From: Bacteroidota bacterium
GTDB taxonomy: Bacteria > Bacteroidota > Ignavibacteria > UBA10030 > SZUA-254
Length of the DNA stretch: 56,880 nucleotides
Direction: 5' to 3'
Assembly: GCA_020056225.1 (NCBI GenBank)
Contig: JAGVIE010000021.1
Coordinates: forward strand, 1-56,880
The notes under the pieces were generated by a model. That model did not search any database. It was given only the letters and a program-made list of their open reading frames with translations, and was not told the DNA's origin. Positions 6,408 to 15,207 of the stretch are shown in pieces. Every line of letters begins with the position of its first letter. Position 1 is the stretch's first letter. A program made the translations under genes and the position numbers.

Positions 6408-7673
6408 CTATCCAATAATTTCAAACCCGGTATACTTATGCAGAACCTTCGGCACAATAACCTTTCCTTCCGGCGTTTGGTAATGCTCTATGAGTGCCGC
6501 AACAACTCTTGGCAGCGCAAGCGCTGAGCCGTTGAGTGTGTGAACAAATTCCGGCTTTCCTTCCCCTCGCGGACGGAAGCGGATATTCATCCGCCGTGCC
6601 TGAAACGATTCAAAGTTACTGATAGAGGAAACCTCAAGCCATCTCTGCTGCCCGATAGACCAAACTTCCAAATCGTATTTCTTTGTTTGAGTGAATCCCA
6701 TATCGCCCGTACACATTAGAAGTGTGTGATAATGTAATCCAAGTTTTTGTAGTAGCAGTTCCGCGTCTTCGCGCAAACTCTCAAGTTCGTTGTACGAGAC
6801 ACCCGGGTGGACAAATTTTACTAATTCAACTTTATCGAACTGGTGCAGTCTGTTTAAACCGCGCACATCTTTGCCGTACGAACCTGCTTCACGCCTGAAG
6901 CATGGTGTGTAAGCGCAATATTTTACAGGGAGCTGGTCTTCTTTCAGAATTTCATCGCGGTGAATGTTTGTTACCGGAACTTCCGCTGTCGGAACGAGAT
7001 ACAATTCATCCTTCGTGGCAACGTACATCAAATCTTCTTTATCTGGAAGTTGTCCTGTGCCTGTTGCGCTGTTTGCATTCACCATAAGCGGCGGCTGAAT
7101 TTCTTTGTATCCGCGCTTCGCAGCTTCATCAAGAAAGAAATTAATCAACGCGCGCTGAAGCTGTGCACCTTGTCCTTTATACAGAGGAAAACCTGCGCCT
7201 GAAATCTTTACACCTCTTTCAAAGTCGATGATATCGAGTTTCTCGGCAAGCTCCCAATGAGGTTTCGGCTTGAAATCGATTACAGGTGCTTCACCCCATT
7301 TTGCAATCTCTTGATTGTCGGTTGGCAGTTTTCCAACCGGGACGGACGGATGCGGAATGTTTGGAATCGTCAGTAAAAATTGGTTGAGCGATTTCTCGAT
7401 AACAGCAAGTTCATCATCGATCGACTTGATCTCTGTTTTCACTTCATCCATTTGCGAGATCGCTGTTGCGGCATCTTTCTTTTCACGCTTTAGCTTTCCG
7501 ATTTCATCTGAAACTACGTTGCGTTTGTTTTTCAGGACCTCGACCTTTTGAAGAAGTTCTCTTCGTTGTAAATCCAGATTCAGAACTTCATCAATATTAT
7601 TCCCGGCTCCTTTTTTCAGGATGCCTTCTTTTACCATATCGGGGTGTTCACGTATGAATTTAATATCAAGCAT
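6408..7673 (-). CDS. serS: Seryl-tRNA synthetase
   Basis: 421 residues, normal length for a class II bacterial SerRS. The N-terminal coiled-coil tRNA-binding arm covers about residues 25-105. Motif 2 is 'CFRREAGSYGKDVRGLNRLHQF' in part, and motif 3 is 'GSALALPRVVAALIEHYQ'. It charges tRNA-Ser with serine in the cytoplasm. The 3' end is intact and ends [20 protein letters not shown]. Downstream lie two partial copies of this same end, each next to accessory genes, so the 3' end of serS appears to be an insertion hot spot. Upstream is an AT-rich repeat region of about 200 bases. Confidence 0.97.
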   Translation of the reverse strand: MLDIKFIREHPDMVKEGILKKGAGNNIDEVLNLDLQRRELLQKVEVLKNKRNVVSDEIGKLKREKKDAATAISQMDEVKTEIKSIDDELAVIEKSLNQFLLTIPNIPHPSVPVGKLPTDNQEIAKWGEAPVIDFKPKPHWELAEKLDIIDFERGVKISGAGFPLYKGQGAQLQRALINFFLDEAAKRGYKEIQPPLMVNANSATGTGQLPDKEDLMYVATKDELYLVPTAEVPVTNIHRDEILKEDQLPVKYCAYTPCFRREAGSYGKDVRGLNRLHQFDKVELVKFVHPGVSYNELESLREDAELLLQKLGLHYHTLLMCTGDMGFTQTKKYDLEVWSIGQQRWLEVSSISNFESFQARRMNIRFRPRGEGKPEFVHTLNGSALALPRVVAALIEHYQTPEGKVIVPKVLHKYTGFEIIG

Positions 7674-7776
7674 CTATTTCTTTAGTCCTTTTCAGTGTTA
7701 ATGTTTCTTCTCGTTAAGTATATATAATGTTGTTATTGATCTACAAGGAAAATCCGAAGCGCGAAATACTAATCTC

Positions 7777-7885
7777 TAAATAACATTAAAATCCAAATTC
7801 TCCAAACCGGCATTTAAAATATGTATTTTGAAATTAGATTTTAGAATTTGTTTAGGATTTAGATGTTGGGATTTAGAATTTTCAC
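7777..7885. repeat. AT-rich dispersed repeat, copy A
   Basis: Noncoding stretch between serS and the rmlD-like gene, full of 'aaatccaaattct', 'ttagaatttgtttaggattt' and 'gggatttagaatttt' words. Its two arms are loosely complementary. The right arm resembles 23087-23146. It looks like a decayed palindromic intergenic repeat. No gene is visible in 7674-7887. Confidence 0.5.
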
Positions 7886-7887
7886 GC

Positions 7888-8835
7888 TCATAATTTCCGA
7901 TGCAAATTGTTTTCGTTTTGATACCTAAACGTATCGAGTTGGTTTTTTAAGACTGTAAGACCATGTTCAATGCCGGACATTTTCACATCGAGTTCGGTTT
8001 GCGCTTTAAGTATTATCAATCCGGATTTTAAAGGGCGCGGAGCCGGTTGGATAAAAGTAGAAGACTTGACCGGAGTAATCAGCTTTTTGTTGAAATTAAA
8101 TACGCGTGCAAGCGCAAGAGCAAAATCATATCGACTAATCATGTCGGAACCGGCGATATGATAGACGCCTGTCCGCTCAAGCTCGATGATTTTTAAGATC
8201 GCGTATGCGAGATCATCGGCAAGAGTCGGATTGCCGATCTGATCGTCAACCACACAAATGGGCTTGCCGTCTTTCAGATTATTATACAGCCAGAGCGCGA
8301 AGTTCGATTTAACATTCAGTCCGAGTCCGTAGAGTACCATTGTGCGGATGATAGCGTTTTGCACCCCACTGGTTAGCAAAAGGTTTTCGCTGGCAAGTTT
8401 TGTTCTTCCGTAATAGCTGATCGGGTTGGGCCTGTCAAGTTCGTTGTATGGTCCGCTCTTGCCGTCAAAGACGTAATCTGTTGAAAGGTGAATAATTTTT
8501 GCACCTGTGAGTTTTGCGGCATAAGATAAATTTTCTACTGCGCCCACATTCACCTGCCATGCAAGCCCGCGTTCCTTTTCGCACAGATCAACATCGGTCA
8601 CCGCGGCTGTGTGCACAATAACATCCGGTTCAAATTCATCGACAACCTTTCTTACTTCCTGTCTTCGGGTTAAATCGATTGACCTGTACGGCAAAATTGC
8701 CGGGTCGAAAACGGAATGTTCTTCCAGCGACAATAATAAGAGGGGATAACGTGTTCGTGAAAAAAACTCAACAGATTTCTGTCCGAGCAAGCCATTACTG
8801 CCGGTGACGATGATGCGTTTCGTTGGAGCGTTTAT
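7888..8835 (-). CDS. RmlD-like NAD(P)-dependent sugar-nucleotide reductase, non-canonical start
   Basis: Extended short-chain dehydrogenase of the dTDP-4-dehydrorhamnose reductase (RmlD) type: '[11 protein letters not shown]' Rossmann loop, '[12 protein letters not shown]', '[13 protein letters not shown]', the catalytic 'YGRTKLASE' YxxxK, and '[11 protein letters not shown]'. The Rossmann glycines lie upstream of the first in-frame TTG (8790). No ATG, GTG or TTG precedes them in frame back to the dapD stop. The best candidate start is an ATA at 8835-8833, with GGAGGAG 8 bases upstream, overlapping the dapD TAA. About 315 residues from there. It is the last gene of the dap operon. A cell-envelope sugar role is likely, the exact substrate unknown. 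A recent ATG-to-ATA change or an assembly error would also explain the start. Confidence 0.8.
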   Translation of the reverse strand: MNAPTKRIIVTGSNGLLGQKSVEFFSRTRYPLLLLSLEEHSVFDPAILPYRSIDLTRRQEVRKVVDEFEPDVIVHTAAVTDVDLCEKERGLAWQVNVGAVENLSYAAKLTGAKIIHLSTDYVFDGKSGPYNELDRPNPISYYGRTKLASENLLLTSGVQNAIIRTMVLYGLGLNVKSNFALWLYNNLKDGKPICVVDDQIGNPTLADDLAYAILKIIELERTGVYHIAGSDMISRYDFALALARVFNFNKKLITPVKSSTFIQPAPRPLKSGLIILKAQTELDVKMSGIEHGLTVLKNQLDTFRYQNENNLHRKL

Positions 8836-9665
8836 CGTAAACTCTCCTCCAATAACGTTGAAACATCTGTTTTATCATCGCGATACTTTATAATAACAGG
8901 AGTGTATATCGAGAGTTTGTTTTCCTGCGCAAAGGGATTATTAATTTGTCTGTTCCCGGCAACAACAACTGCGCCTTCCGGGATAATGAGTTGTGAGGTG
9001 CCGGATTTTTTGTAGATTGATCTACGAACCAGATCATATACGGGCATGCCGCCGGTGAGAACGACGCCTGCGCCGATAACTGCTCGTTGTTTGACGATGG
9101 TGCCTTCATAAATTCCACAGTTGCCTCCAATGAATACGTCATCCTCAATAATCACCGGCATAGAGCCGATCGGTTCCAACACACCGCCGATCTGCACTGC
9201 GGCGCTACAATGAACTCTTTTACCGATTTGCGCGCACGACCCGACGAGAGCGTGTGAATCGATCATCGTTCCTTCATCAATGTACGCACCGATGTTCACG
9301 TAAGATGGCGGCATCATAACAACTCCCTTGGCTATAAATGCGCCGTCTCTCACGACGCTTCCGCCCGGAACAATTCTAACACCCTGATTGACGGTAAATT
9401 GCCGCACACCCATTGTGTCTTTATCAAAGAAACTAAATACATCGTCACCGGGGAATTCGCGAAGCTCACCGGCGCGAAAAGCGAGCAGTATTCCTTTTTT
9501 TACCCACGTGTTGACCTGCCATGAATCATTCTGAAAATCTGCCGAACGGATTTCACCGCGATTCAGGGCAAGCTTCAATTGATCTACTACCTGCTGTACT
9601 TCCTCTCTGTCGATTTTGTCTATAGGAATTTCAAACAGCCGCTCAATGGTTTGTTGTAGGATCAT
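8832..9665 (-). CDS. dapD: 2,3,4,5-tetrahydropyridine-2,6-dicarboxylate N-succinyltransferase
   Basis: 277 residues, usual length for DapD. The C-terminal two thirds is a left-handed beta-helix of hexapeptide repeats ('[20 protein letters not shown]', '[21 protein letters not shown]', '[18 protein letters not shown]'). It succinylates tetrahydrodipicolinate using succinyl-CoA in the diaminopimelate/lysine route. ATGA overlap with dapA upstream, and the rmlD-like gene overlaps its stop downstream. Its presence indicates the succinylase variant rather than the DapL aminotransferase route. dapC and dapE are not in this window. Confidence 0.95.
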   Translation of the reverse strand: MILQQTIERLFEIPIDKIDREEVQQVVDQLKLALNRGEIRSADFQNDSWQVNTWVKKGILLAFRAGELREFPGDDVFSFFDKDTMGVRQFTVNQGVRIVPGGSVVRDGAFIAKGVVMMPPSYVNIGAYIDEGTMIDSHALVGSCAQIGKRVHCSAAVQIGGVLEPIGSMPVIIEDDVFIGGNCGIYEGTIVKQRAVIGAGVVLTGGMPVYDLVRRSIYKKSGTSQLIIPEGAVVVAGNRQINNPFAQENKLSIYTPVIIKYRDDKTDVSTLLEESLR

Positions 9666-10555
9666 ATTAACTTCAACCCTTTCAATATCTTTTTCATCAG
9701 AGGTCTGTGTTTATCGCTTAAGGGAACAAGCGGTAAGCGATTGAGTTCTTTTATAAATCCCATTTGCGCAAGAGCTGCTTTCACGGGAATCGGGCTTGAT
9801 TCGATGAAGTTGAAGTTCATCAAATCTAAAAGTTTGTATTGAATTTTTGATGCCTGTGAAAAATTTCCTTTCAAGCACAGCCGGATCATATCGGAAAAAA
9901 GTTTTGGCGCTTCGTTTGAAACCACGGAAACAATTCCATCAGCTCCGAGTGCGATTAACGGGAGGGCTATGGCGTCATCGCCCGACCATACGCCGAATCC
10001 TTTAGGTCGGCGGTGTATTATTTCCATTATTTGTACGAAATTACCCGATGCTTCTTTAATACCGGCGATGTTCGGGAATTTTTCTGCCAGGCGGAGCGTG
10101 GTTGCGGATTCTATATTGCTGGAAGTTCTTCCGGGAACATTGTACATAACAATTGGCGCATTGATTTCATTCGCTAACGCAGCATAATGCCGGTAGAAAC
10201 CTTCCTGCGTGGGTTTATTATAGTACGGAGCGACGGATAATATTCCATCGGCTCCCGCTTTTAGCGCGTTCTTTGCGTGGTCGATCGCTTTGCTCGTTGA
10301 ATTACTGCCGGCTCCGGCAATTATTTTCACGCGAGCCTTTGCATGTTTGACGACGATGTAGATAACTTGTTCCTGCTCTTCTTCGGTTAGCGTAACGCTT
10401 TCACCGGTTGTGCCGGTAGGAAGAATTGCTTCCACACCGCCTTTAATCTGATGCTCAACAAGTTTTTTAAGGGCGGCTTCATCAACCTTGCCGTTAGTGG
10501 TGAATGGTGTGACGAGAGCTGTACCTGTTCCTTTAAATAATAATGTTCGTTTCAT
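9662..10555 (-). CDS. dapA: 4-hydroxy-tetrahydrodipicolinate synthase
   Basis: 297-residue TIM barrel. The N-terminal '[21 protein letters not shown]', '[15 protein letters not shown]' substrate loop, '[14 protein letters not shown]', 'MYNVPGRTS' with the catalytic tyrosine region, and the Schiff-base lysine in 'GIKEASGNF' are all present. It condenses pyruvate with aspartate semialdehyde, the first committed step toward DAP/lysine. It lies 6 bases after dapB and overlaps dapD by 4. Confidence 0.97.
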   Translation of the reverse strand: MKRTLLFKGTGTALVTPFTTNGKVDEAALKKLVEHQIKGGVEAILPTGTTGESVTLTEEEQEQVIYIVVKHAKARVKIIAGAGSNSTSKAIDHAKNALKAGADGILSVAPYYNKPTQEGFYRHYAALANEINAPIVMYNVPGRTSSNIESATTLRLAEKFPNIAGIKEASGNFVQIMEIIHRRPKGFGVWSGDDAIALPLIALGADGIVSVVSNEAPKLFSDMIRLCLKGNFSQASKIQYKLLDLMNFNFIESSPIPVKAALAQMGFIKELNRLPLVPLSDKHRPLMKKILKGLKLI

Positions 10556-10561
10556 AATAGT

Positions 10562-11299
10562 TTAGATTGAAGTGATGACATCTTTCATTGTAAAGATTCC
10601 TTTTTTACCTTTGAGCCATTCTGCGGCAATGAGGGCGCCGAGCGCAAATCCGGTTCTATTCTTAGCGGTGTGAACAAGCTCGATAGTGTCGCCGTCGGAA
10701 TCGAACAGTACCCTGTGTGTTCCCACAACGCTTCCAACTCTTGTTGAAGTAACATGAAGTTGTTCGGGCTTTATTTGTTTGTGTGATGTTTCTTGTAAAA
10801 ATTCTTTCTTTCGCCTGATATTCTGAAATATAATCTGCCCTAATGTAAGAGATGTACCACTGGGGCTGTCTGCTTTTGCTTTATGATGTGTTTCGTGGAT
10901 TGCAATGTCGTAGCAATCAAATTGATCGAATATGTGCGACGTAGACGATAGAATCTGATAAAATATATTCATGCCCAGCGAAAAGTTAGGCGAATAGAGA
11001 AATCCGATTTTCTTTTCTTTTACAATTTTTTCGATCTCCTTCAATTTATCGTACCAGCCGGTTGTTCCGACAATAATGTTCTTCTTGCAGTCCGCCGCCG
11101 CCGCAATGTTATGAACCACTGCCGTTGGTGTGGAGAAATCGATGCATACATCAACGTCCTTCATAGTTTCCGGAGTTATAGCCATACCGTTAAGATTATT
11201 TTTAATATCTAATGATAACTTAACGTTGATCTTACGTTCTTTAGCAACCCTCTCAATTTCCTGTCCCATTTTCCCGTAACCGATAATCGCAATATTCAT
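10562..11299 (-). CDS. dapB: 4-hydroxy-tetrahydrodipicolinate reductase
   Basis: 245 residues. N-terminal Rossmann motif 'IIGYGKMGQEI', 'FSTPTAVV', 'GTTGW' and the DapB signature 'ETHHKAKADSPSGT' with the catalytic His-His and Lys. It reduces the DapA product with NAD(P)H. The start overlaps the stop of the upstream kinase by 4 bases, indicating coupled translation in the hisA-like - pfkB - dapBAD operon. Confidence 0.96.
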   Translation of the reverse strand: MNIAIIGYGKMGQEIERVAKERKINVKLSLDIKNNLNGMAITPETMKDVDVCIDFSTPTAVVHNIAAAADCKKNIIVGTTGWYDKLKEIEKIVKEKKIGFLYSPNFSLGMNIFYQILSSTSHIFDQFDCYDIAIHETHHKAKADSPSGTSLTLGQIIFQNIRRKKEFLQETSHKQIKPEQLHVTSTRVGSVVGTHRVLFDSDGDTIELVHTAKNRTGFALGALIAAEWLKGKKGIFTMKDVITSI

Positions 11300-12234
11300 A
11301 CTCTTTGCTCCTGACTTACATATTTATCGAGATTAAATATAGAAAGTTTATCGATTTCTTTAGAGCCGGGGATCTGTGTATTATAAGATGCAACCCGGTT
11401 GGCAAATTCCGTTGAGGAGACAACATCTTTTTTCTTTAAATAATAAGCACAATAGGCGGCTCCAAAAACGTCGCCGCACCCGGTTGTATCTGCCGCTTTT
11501 TCGGGTTCTATTCCATCAAAATCGAATCGCTTCATGTTTTTATGTTCATCGATGAAAACAGTACTGCCGCGCTCGCCATGCGTAATATGCAATGCTTTTG
11601 TATTTAACGCAAGTACATGCTTTGCAAGCGTAACGTCGTCAAATTTTTCTGTCCCGATATTCGCCGCTTCATCATCGTTCATCTGAACACCGTGAAGCAT
11701 GAAAAACCACCGACGCCATCTGTCAACCGGACGATAAAACCTTGTAAAGTCTGGATTGATTCCACATGCAAGACAATGAACGTCCAGATATATCGGGACG
11801 AGTTTTTCTCTGACTTCCATCCTTATCTCGTCAAGCGTTTCCAATGTAATGTCGAACCCGGAGATCATGTTCAGGAGAACCATGTCGGTATCAAGAAACG
11901 GGTGAATTTTCTTCCAGGAGATCGGTTCGGAAATATGCTTTGAGCACTCGATCCGTTTTTCTTTTGATGAATATACCAGCCTGACTTGATTGGTTTGACC
12001 GGCGAGGCGAAAAATTCCCGATGTATCTACATTCGGATATATTTTCAAACGCTCGACAAACGAATCGTATTCTGTTTTTCCGACACCCAATACGGGAAGT
12101 ATGGTATCGCCGGATCCCAGAAGATTCGCAAGCGTGGCAATAGAAAAAAAGATTCCGCCGTAGCTATTTGATTCTCTTCCATCGGGAAATTGAATAATAT
12201 CGAGACACATGTGCCCTATTACGGTTAAGGTCAT
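11296..12234 (-). CDS. PfkB/ribokinase-family carbohydrate kinase
   Basis: 312 residues from the ATG at 12234, which begins MTLTVIGHMCLDIIQFPDG and lies 1 base after the upstream stop. A longer frame to 12312 would run into the hisA-like gene and is rejected. Family features are the N-terminal 'SNSYGGIFFSIATLANLLG' Gly-Gly region and the C-terminal anion-hole and catalytic motif 'DTTGCGDVFGAAYCAYY'. It should phosphorylate a sugar or nucleoside with ATP. The substrate is unknown. A pfkB gene between a HisA homologue and dapB is not part of standard lysine synthesis. Confidence 0.85.
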   Translation of the reverse strand: MTLTVIGHMCLDIIQFPDGRESNSYGGIFFSIATLANLLGSGDTILPVLGVGKTEYDSFVERLKIYPNVDTSGIFRLAGQTNQVRLVYSSKEKRIECSKHISEPISWKKIHPFLDTDMVLLNMISGFDITLETLDEIRMEVREKLVPIYLDVHCLACGINPDFTRFYRPVDRWRRWFFMLHGVQMNDDEAANIGTEKFDDVTLAKHVLALNTKALHITHGERGSTVFIDEHKNMKRFDFDGIEPEKAADTTGCGDVFGAAYCAYYLKKKDVVSSTEFANRVASYNTQIPGSKEIDKLSIFNLDKYVSQEQRV

Positions 12235-12235
12235 C

Positions 12236-12988
12236 TTATACTTTCGCAGTGTAAGGAAAGTTACCCGCCTCGCACAGCCGCCATAATCTCTGACAGGAAA
12301 AATTATTATCATACAGTGCCCTGCCTATTATTACCGAATCGATTCCAAGTGGTTCAAACTCTTGCAGTTTTAAGAGGTCGTCGAGATTTAAAATCCCCCC
12401 GGAGACAGTTATTTTCAGGCGAGTTTTTTCAGTAAGGAGTTTAATCGCTTCAAAATTGGGCCGGTACACAGTTCCGCTTGTTAGGATATCGGTATAGATA
12501 ATTCGTCGGAAACCGATTTGTTCTGCTTCAGCCGCAACAGATAAAGGAGTTCGCGGGGCGGCATTGAACTCTTCTTTTGAGATTTTTATTAAATGTTTTG
12601 TATCGATTCCGACAACAACTTTGCTGGGTCCGAATGTGTCGAGAGTTTTCCGGGCTTCATCAGGATTTTCGATCAGCATTCGTCCGATTGTGATTCGATA
12701 AATTCCATTATCGAAAGCTTTTTGTGCATCCTCAAATTTTCTAATACCGCCGCCAAGTTCAATCGGTATATCAACGGTCTTAACCATCCTGCATACGGCT
12801 TCGAAATTTACGGGTTTGCCTGCGGCTATTCCATCGCGATCAGTTACATGGAGCGACTTTGCATTTTCCTTGCGCCAAAGCTTGGCAATCTCGATAGGGT
12901 CATCGCTGTAGATAAACTCCCCGGTGCCCCGAATTTTTCTGGCGCACCTTCCATTTTCGATTTCGATAGATGGGATAATTAAGAGCAT
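12236..12988 (-). CDS. HisA-like ProFAR isomerase paralogue
   Basis: 250-residue HisA/HisF TIM barrel. Phosphate-binding motifs are kept: 'ELGGGIRK' in the first half, 'VSGGILNLDDL' and 'SVIIGRALYDN' in the second. The first catalytic aspartate, usually in 'PAID', is replaced by glutamate ('IPSIEIENG', E9). The second-half aspartate remains ('GIDTK') but the following 'GW' loop is missing. It may be a true ProFAR isomerase with a relaxed site or a HisA-derived enzyme with another phosphoribosyl substrate. No other his gene is nearby, and it heads an operon with a sugar kinase and dap genes, which favours the second reading. Confidence 0.75.
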   Translation of the reverse strand: MLLIIPSIEIENGRCARKIRGTGEFIYSDDPIEIAKLWRKENAKSLHVTDRDGIAAGKPVNFEAVCRMVKTVDIPIELGGGIRKFEDAQKAFDNGIYRITIGRMLIENPDEARKTLDTFGPSKVVVGIDTKHLIKISKEEFNAAPRTPLSVAAEAEQIGFRRIIYTDILTSGTVYRPNFEAIKLLTEKTRLKITVSGGILNLDDLLKLQEFEPLGIDSVIIGRALYDNNFSCQRLWRLCEAGNFPYTAKV

Positions 12989-13255
12989 AAACTCATGATT
13001 TACATGTTTTAAACAATCCTAAAATGCAGAAAATTTTTCTGAAATTCAAACGGTAGACATAAAATTAACCCGGGCAAGATTGAAGCTATGCGGTTTAATG
13101 CCGGATGCGTAGATTCAGCCTGGAATTGTGAAAGAATAGGATCGATATTGATATTTCGGCATTTCGAATTTGAAGAAAATTTTCGTATTATTATTCTAAT
13201 ATAATCAGATATACAATACATTCTTAATCAATAAGCGACCGGGTTCTTTTTCGTT
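12989..13255. other. Divergent intergenic region
   Basis: 267 bases between the minus-strand hisA operon and the plus-strand 13256 gene. It is AT-rich and must hold promoters in both directions, but I see no convincing -35/-10 pair. A 70-codon minus-strand frame inside it has no homology signs and is not called. Confidence 0.5.
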
Positions 13256-14035
13256 ATGCTTCAAGGATGGAAAATATTTTTACTGTTAGCTATAACAAGC
13301 GCTCTAAACATTAACCAGATTTTTGCACAGGGTTCTGCCGGCACCGATGCGAAGATCGAGCCTCGCTATTTGATTGATCTGCCAACAGCCGGCATGATAC
13401 CACACGGTAATCTCGCGCTTGACATGGATGTTTATCAGGGGGGCGGGCTGCTTGTCGGGACATCTATCGGTTTGTTCGATAGGCTTCTAATCGGAATATC
13501 GTACGGTGGCGCAAACCTGATCGGAAATGAAAAACCAAAGTGGAATGAAACCCCCGGTTTTCAGATACGAGTGAGACTGTTTAATGAAACCGTTGTTGTT
13601 CCTGCTATTGCGCTTGGCTTCGATTCGCAGGGGAAGGAAATATATAACCCCCGGCTTGATAGATATATGATTAAATCGTTAGGTTTTTTTGCGGTTGCCA
13701 GTAAAAATTATGAAGTGCTTGGTTATCTAAGCTTTCATGGAGGTATCAATTACAGTCTCGAGCGAAGCGATGGCGATAAAGATCCGAATGTATTTGTAGG
13801 CGCTGAAAAATCTGTTGGTCCTATCATGTCAATCCTTGGTGAATATAATATTGGGTGGAATGACAGCAATGAAAAAGCGCTCGGCAGAGGAAGAGGTTAT
13901 CTCAATATTGGTATTCGTCTTTCGGTTGGCAAGGGTTTTTCTGTCGGTGTGAATCTGAAGGACGTTCTGAAAAACCAACGAGAGATTACCGTCGGAAATC
14001 GCACGATGATAATCGAGTACGTTAAATCGCTGTAA
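13256..14035 (+). CDS. Exported barrel-like envelope protein of unknown function
   Basis: 259 residues with an N-terminal signal peptide ('IFLLLAITSALNINQIFAQG', cleavage near residue 25). The mature part has alternating hydrophobic and Gly/aromatic strands ('GGLLVGTSIGLFDRLLIGISYGG', 'YLSFHGGINYSLE', 'GYLNIGIRLSVGKGFSVGVNL') as in outer-membrane beta-barrels. It resembles uncharacterised barrel proteins of FCB bacteria. The gene stands alone between a divergent operon and the sigma-54-type unit downstream. Function not recognised. Confidence 0.7.
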   Translation: MLQGWKIFLLLAITSALNINQIFAQGSAGTDAKIEPRYLIDLPTAGMIPHGNLALDMDVYQGGGLLVGTSIGLFDRLLIGISYGGANLIGNEKPKWNETPGFQIRVRLFNETVVVPAIALGFDSQGKEIYNPRLDRYMIKSLGFFAVASKNYEVLGYLSFHGGINYSLERSDGDKDPNVFVGAEKSVGPIMSILGEYNIGWNDSNEKALGRGRGYLNIGIRLSVGKGFSVGVNLKDVLKNQREITVGNRTMIIEYVKSL

Positions 14036-14172
14036 TGTGCTGAAAACTAAACGTTTATAAGATTTTCTGTCCACTTCCCAGAACACTAATCTCCCTTCTC
14101 AGTATTTTAATAGAAAATGTCTTGTTTTCTTATCGGTATATGAGTAAATTTAGATTGAAGGTAATTGCACTC

Positions 14173-14188
14173 TGGCACCAATGTTGCC
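14173..14188 (+). promoter_or_regulatory. Sigma-54 (-24/-12) type promoter
   Basis: 'TGGCACCAATGTTGCC': GG at -24 and GC at -12 are exactly 10 bases apart, close to the consensus TGGCAC-N5-TTGC. Transcription would begin near 14199, about 30 bases before the lipoprotein start. It is the only match of this quality I noticed in the window. Confidence 0.6.
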
Positions 14189-14229
14189 TTTAAAATTGTA
14201 GTCAATTCTTTTGAAAGTGAAGGTTCACC

Positions 14230-15177
14230 ATGAAAACGAAAATAACTCTTCTTGCATTGTTAAGCATACTCGGTATGATACTGATAATGTTTTCCGGATG
14301 CTATACACAGCTTGGCTCACAATACAATGAGAAAGAAGGTGATGAAGAATATACGGCAACCGATCAGCAAAATGACGATACGTATACGGAGGAAAACGAA
14401 AGCGATGATTATACTTATAATTCGGAATACAGTGATGATTTCTATCATCCGCGTGTAGGCTTTTCTTATTACTATCCATCCAGCTATTGGCCCTCAACTG
14501 CATTCAGCATGGCTTACGCAGATCCATGGTTCTATGATTACGCGTGGGGATATAACTCGTGGTATAATTATTATTCACCTTTTGGGAATCCATACTATGG
14601 ATATCATCCGTATTCATATTATTCACCGTACTACTCAGGTTATTACGGATATTACTATGGCTATCCCGGATCAGGCACAATAAATGGTAAACGTGATGTA
14701 GGAGAAGTTCGCGCACAAAGCAACGGGATCGAGACAAGTGGACGTACGTACGAGGTTCAGGGTGTACGCGATTACAATTTACCAACGGGCGCAGCTATAG
14801 GAACATCTTCGAGTGGTACTGCTTCATCGAATAAGAACTCAACTACAGTAAGAAGTAATTCTCGCCGCACGGGAAATACCCGCGGATATGCGACACGAGA
14901 ATCCAGAGTATCGGGTCGGTCAGCCGATAATGCTACACGCGCTACAAGCAAGCGTACGAGCACTCGTCCTGAACGGCGCAGAGATGCTCAGCCGCAATAT
15001 CGTCCGGCAGAAACGAGCACTCCTTCAGCTCCAACTTATAGTGCGCCGCCAAGAGAAAATCGCGGCAGTGCCCCCAGTTCTCCGGCACCAGCCGCACGAC
15101 CATCATCGTCCAATAACGGATCAAGTCGGTCGGGAAGTGATCGCAGCAGCGGCGAGTCAAGAGGACGAAAGCCCTAA
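14230..15177 (+). CDS. Tyr-rich, low-complexity lipoprotein
   Basis: 315 residues. The signal peptide ends in a lipobox 'FSGC' (lipidated C24). Then comes an acidic stretch (EKEGDEEYTATDQQNDD), a strongly Tyr/Gly/Pro-rich segment at about residues 75-150 ('YYSPYYSGYYGYYYGYPG'), and a basic Ser/Arg/Pro-rich disordered tail rich in 'RSGSDRSSGESRGRKP'-like sequence. Such composition suggests a surface-exposed, possibly crosslinked or adhesive envelope component. It is probably transcribed with the PorV/FadL-like gene 30 bases downstream, from the sigma-54-type promoter. No enzymatic domain is visible. Confidence 0.75.
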   Translation: MKTKITLLALLSILGMILIMFSGCYTQLGSQYNEKEGDEEYTATDQQNDDTYTEENESDDYTYNSEYSDDFYHPRVGFSYYYPSSYWPSTAFSMAYADPWFYDYAWGYNSWYNYYSPFGNPYYGYHPYSYYSPYYSGYYGYYYGYPGSGTINGKRDVGEVRAQSNGIETSGRTYEVQGVRDYNLPTGAAIGTSSSGTASSNKNSTTVRSNSRRTGNTRGYATRESRVSGRSADNATRATSKRTSTRPERRRDAQPQYRPAETSTPSAPTYSAPPRENRGSAPSSPAPAARPSSSNNGSSRSGSDRSSGESRGRKP

Positions 15178-15207
15178 GTATAATCAACTAATATCAGGTA
15201 AGTGAAT

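Noticed and set aside
5161-6490. The serS-derived repeats as a CRISPR array or simple tandem repeat
   Set aside because: Only three copies, 540-710 bases apart, with genes between them; each copy encodes the serS C-terminus and stop.
11296-12312. 338-residue version of the PfkB-like kinase
   Set aside because: The extra 26 residues are out-of-frame hisA-like sequence; the ATG at 12234 gives the family N-terminus.
13009-13221. 70-codon minus-strand frame
   Set aside because: No ribosome-binding site, no homology features, and it overlaps the divergent promoter zone.
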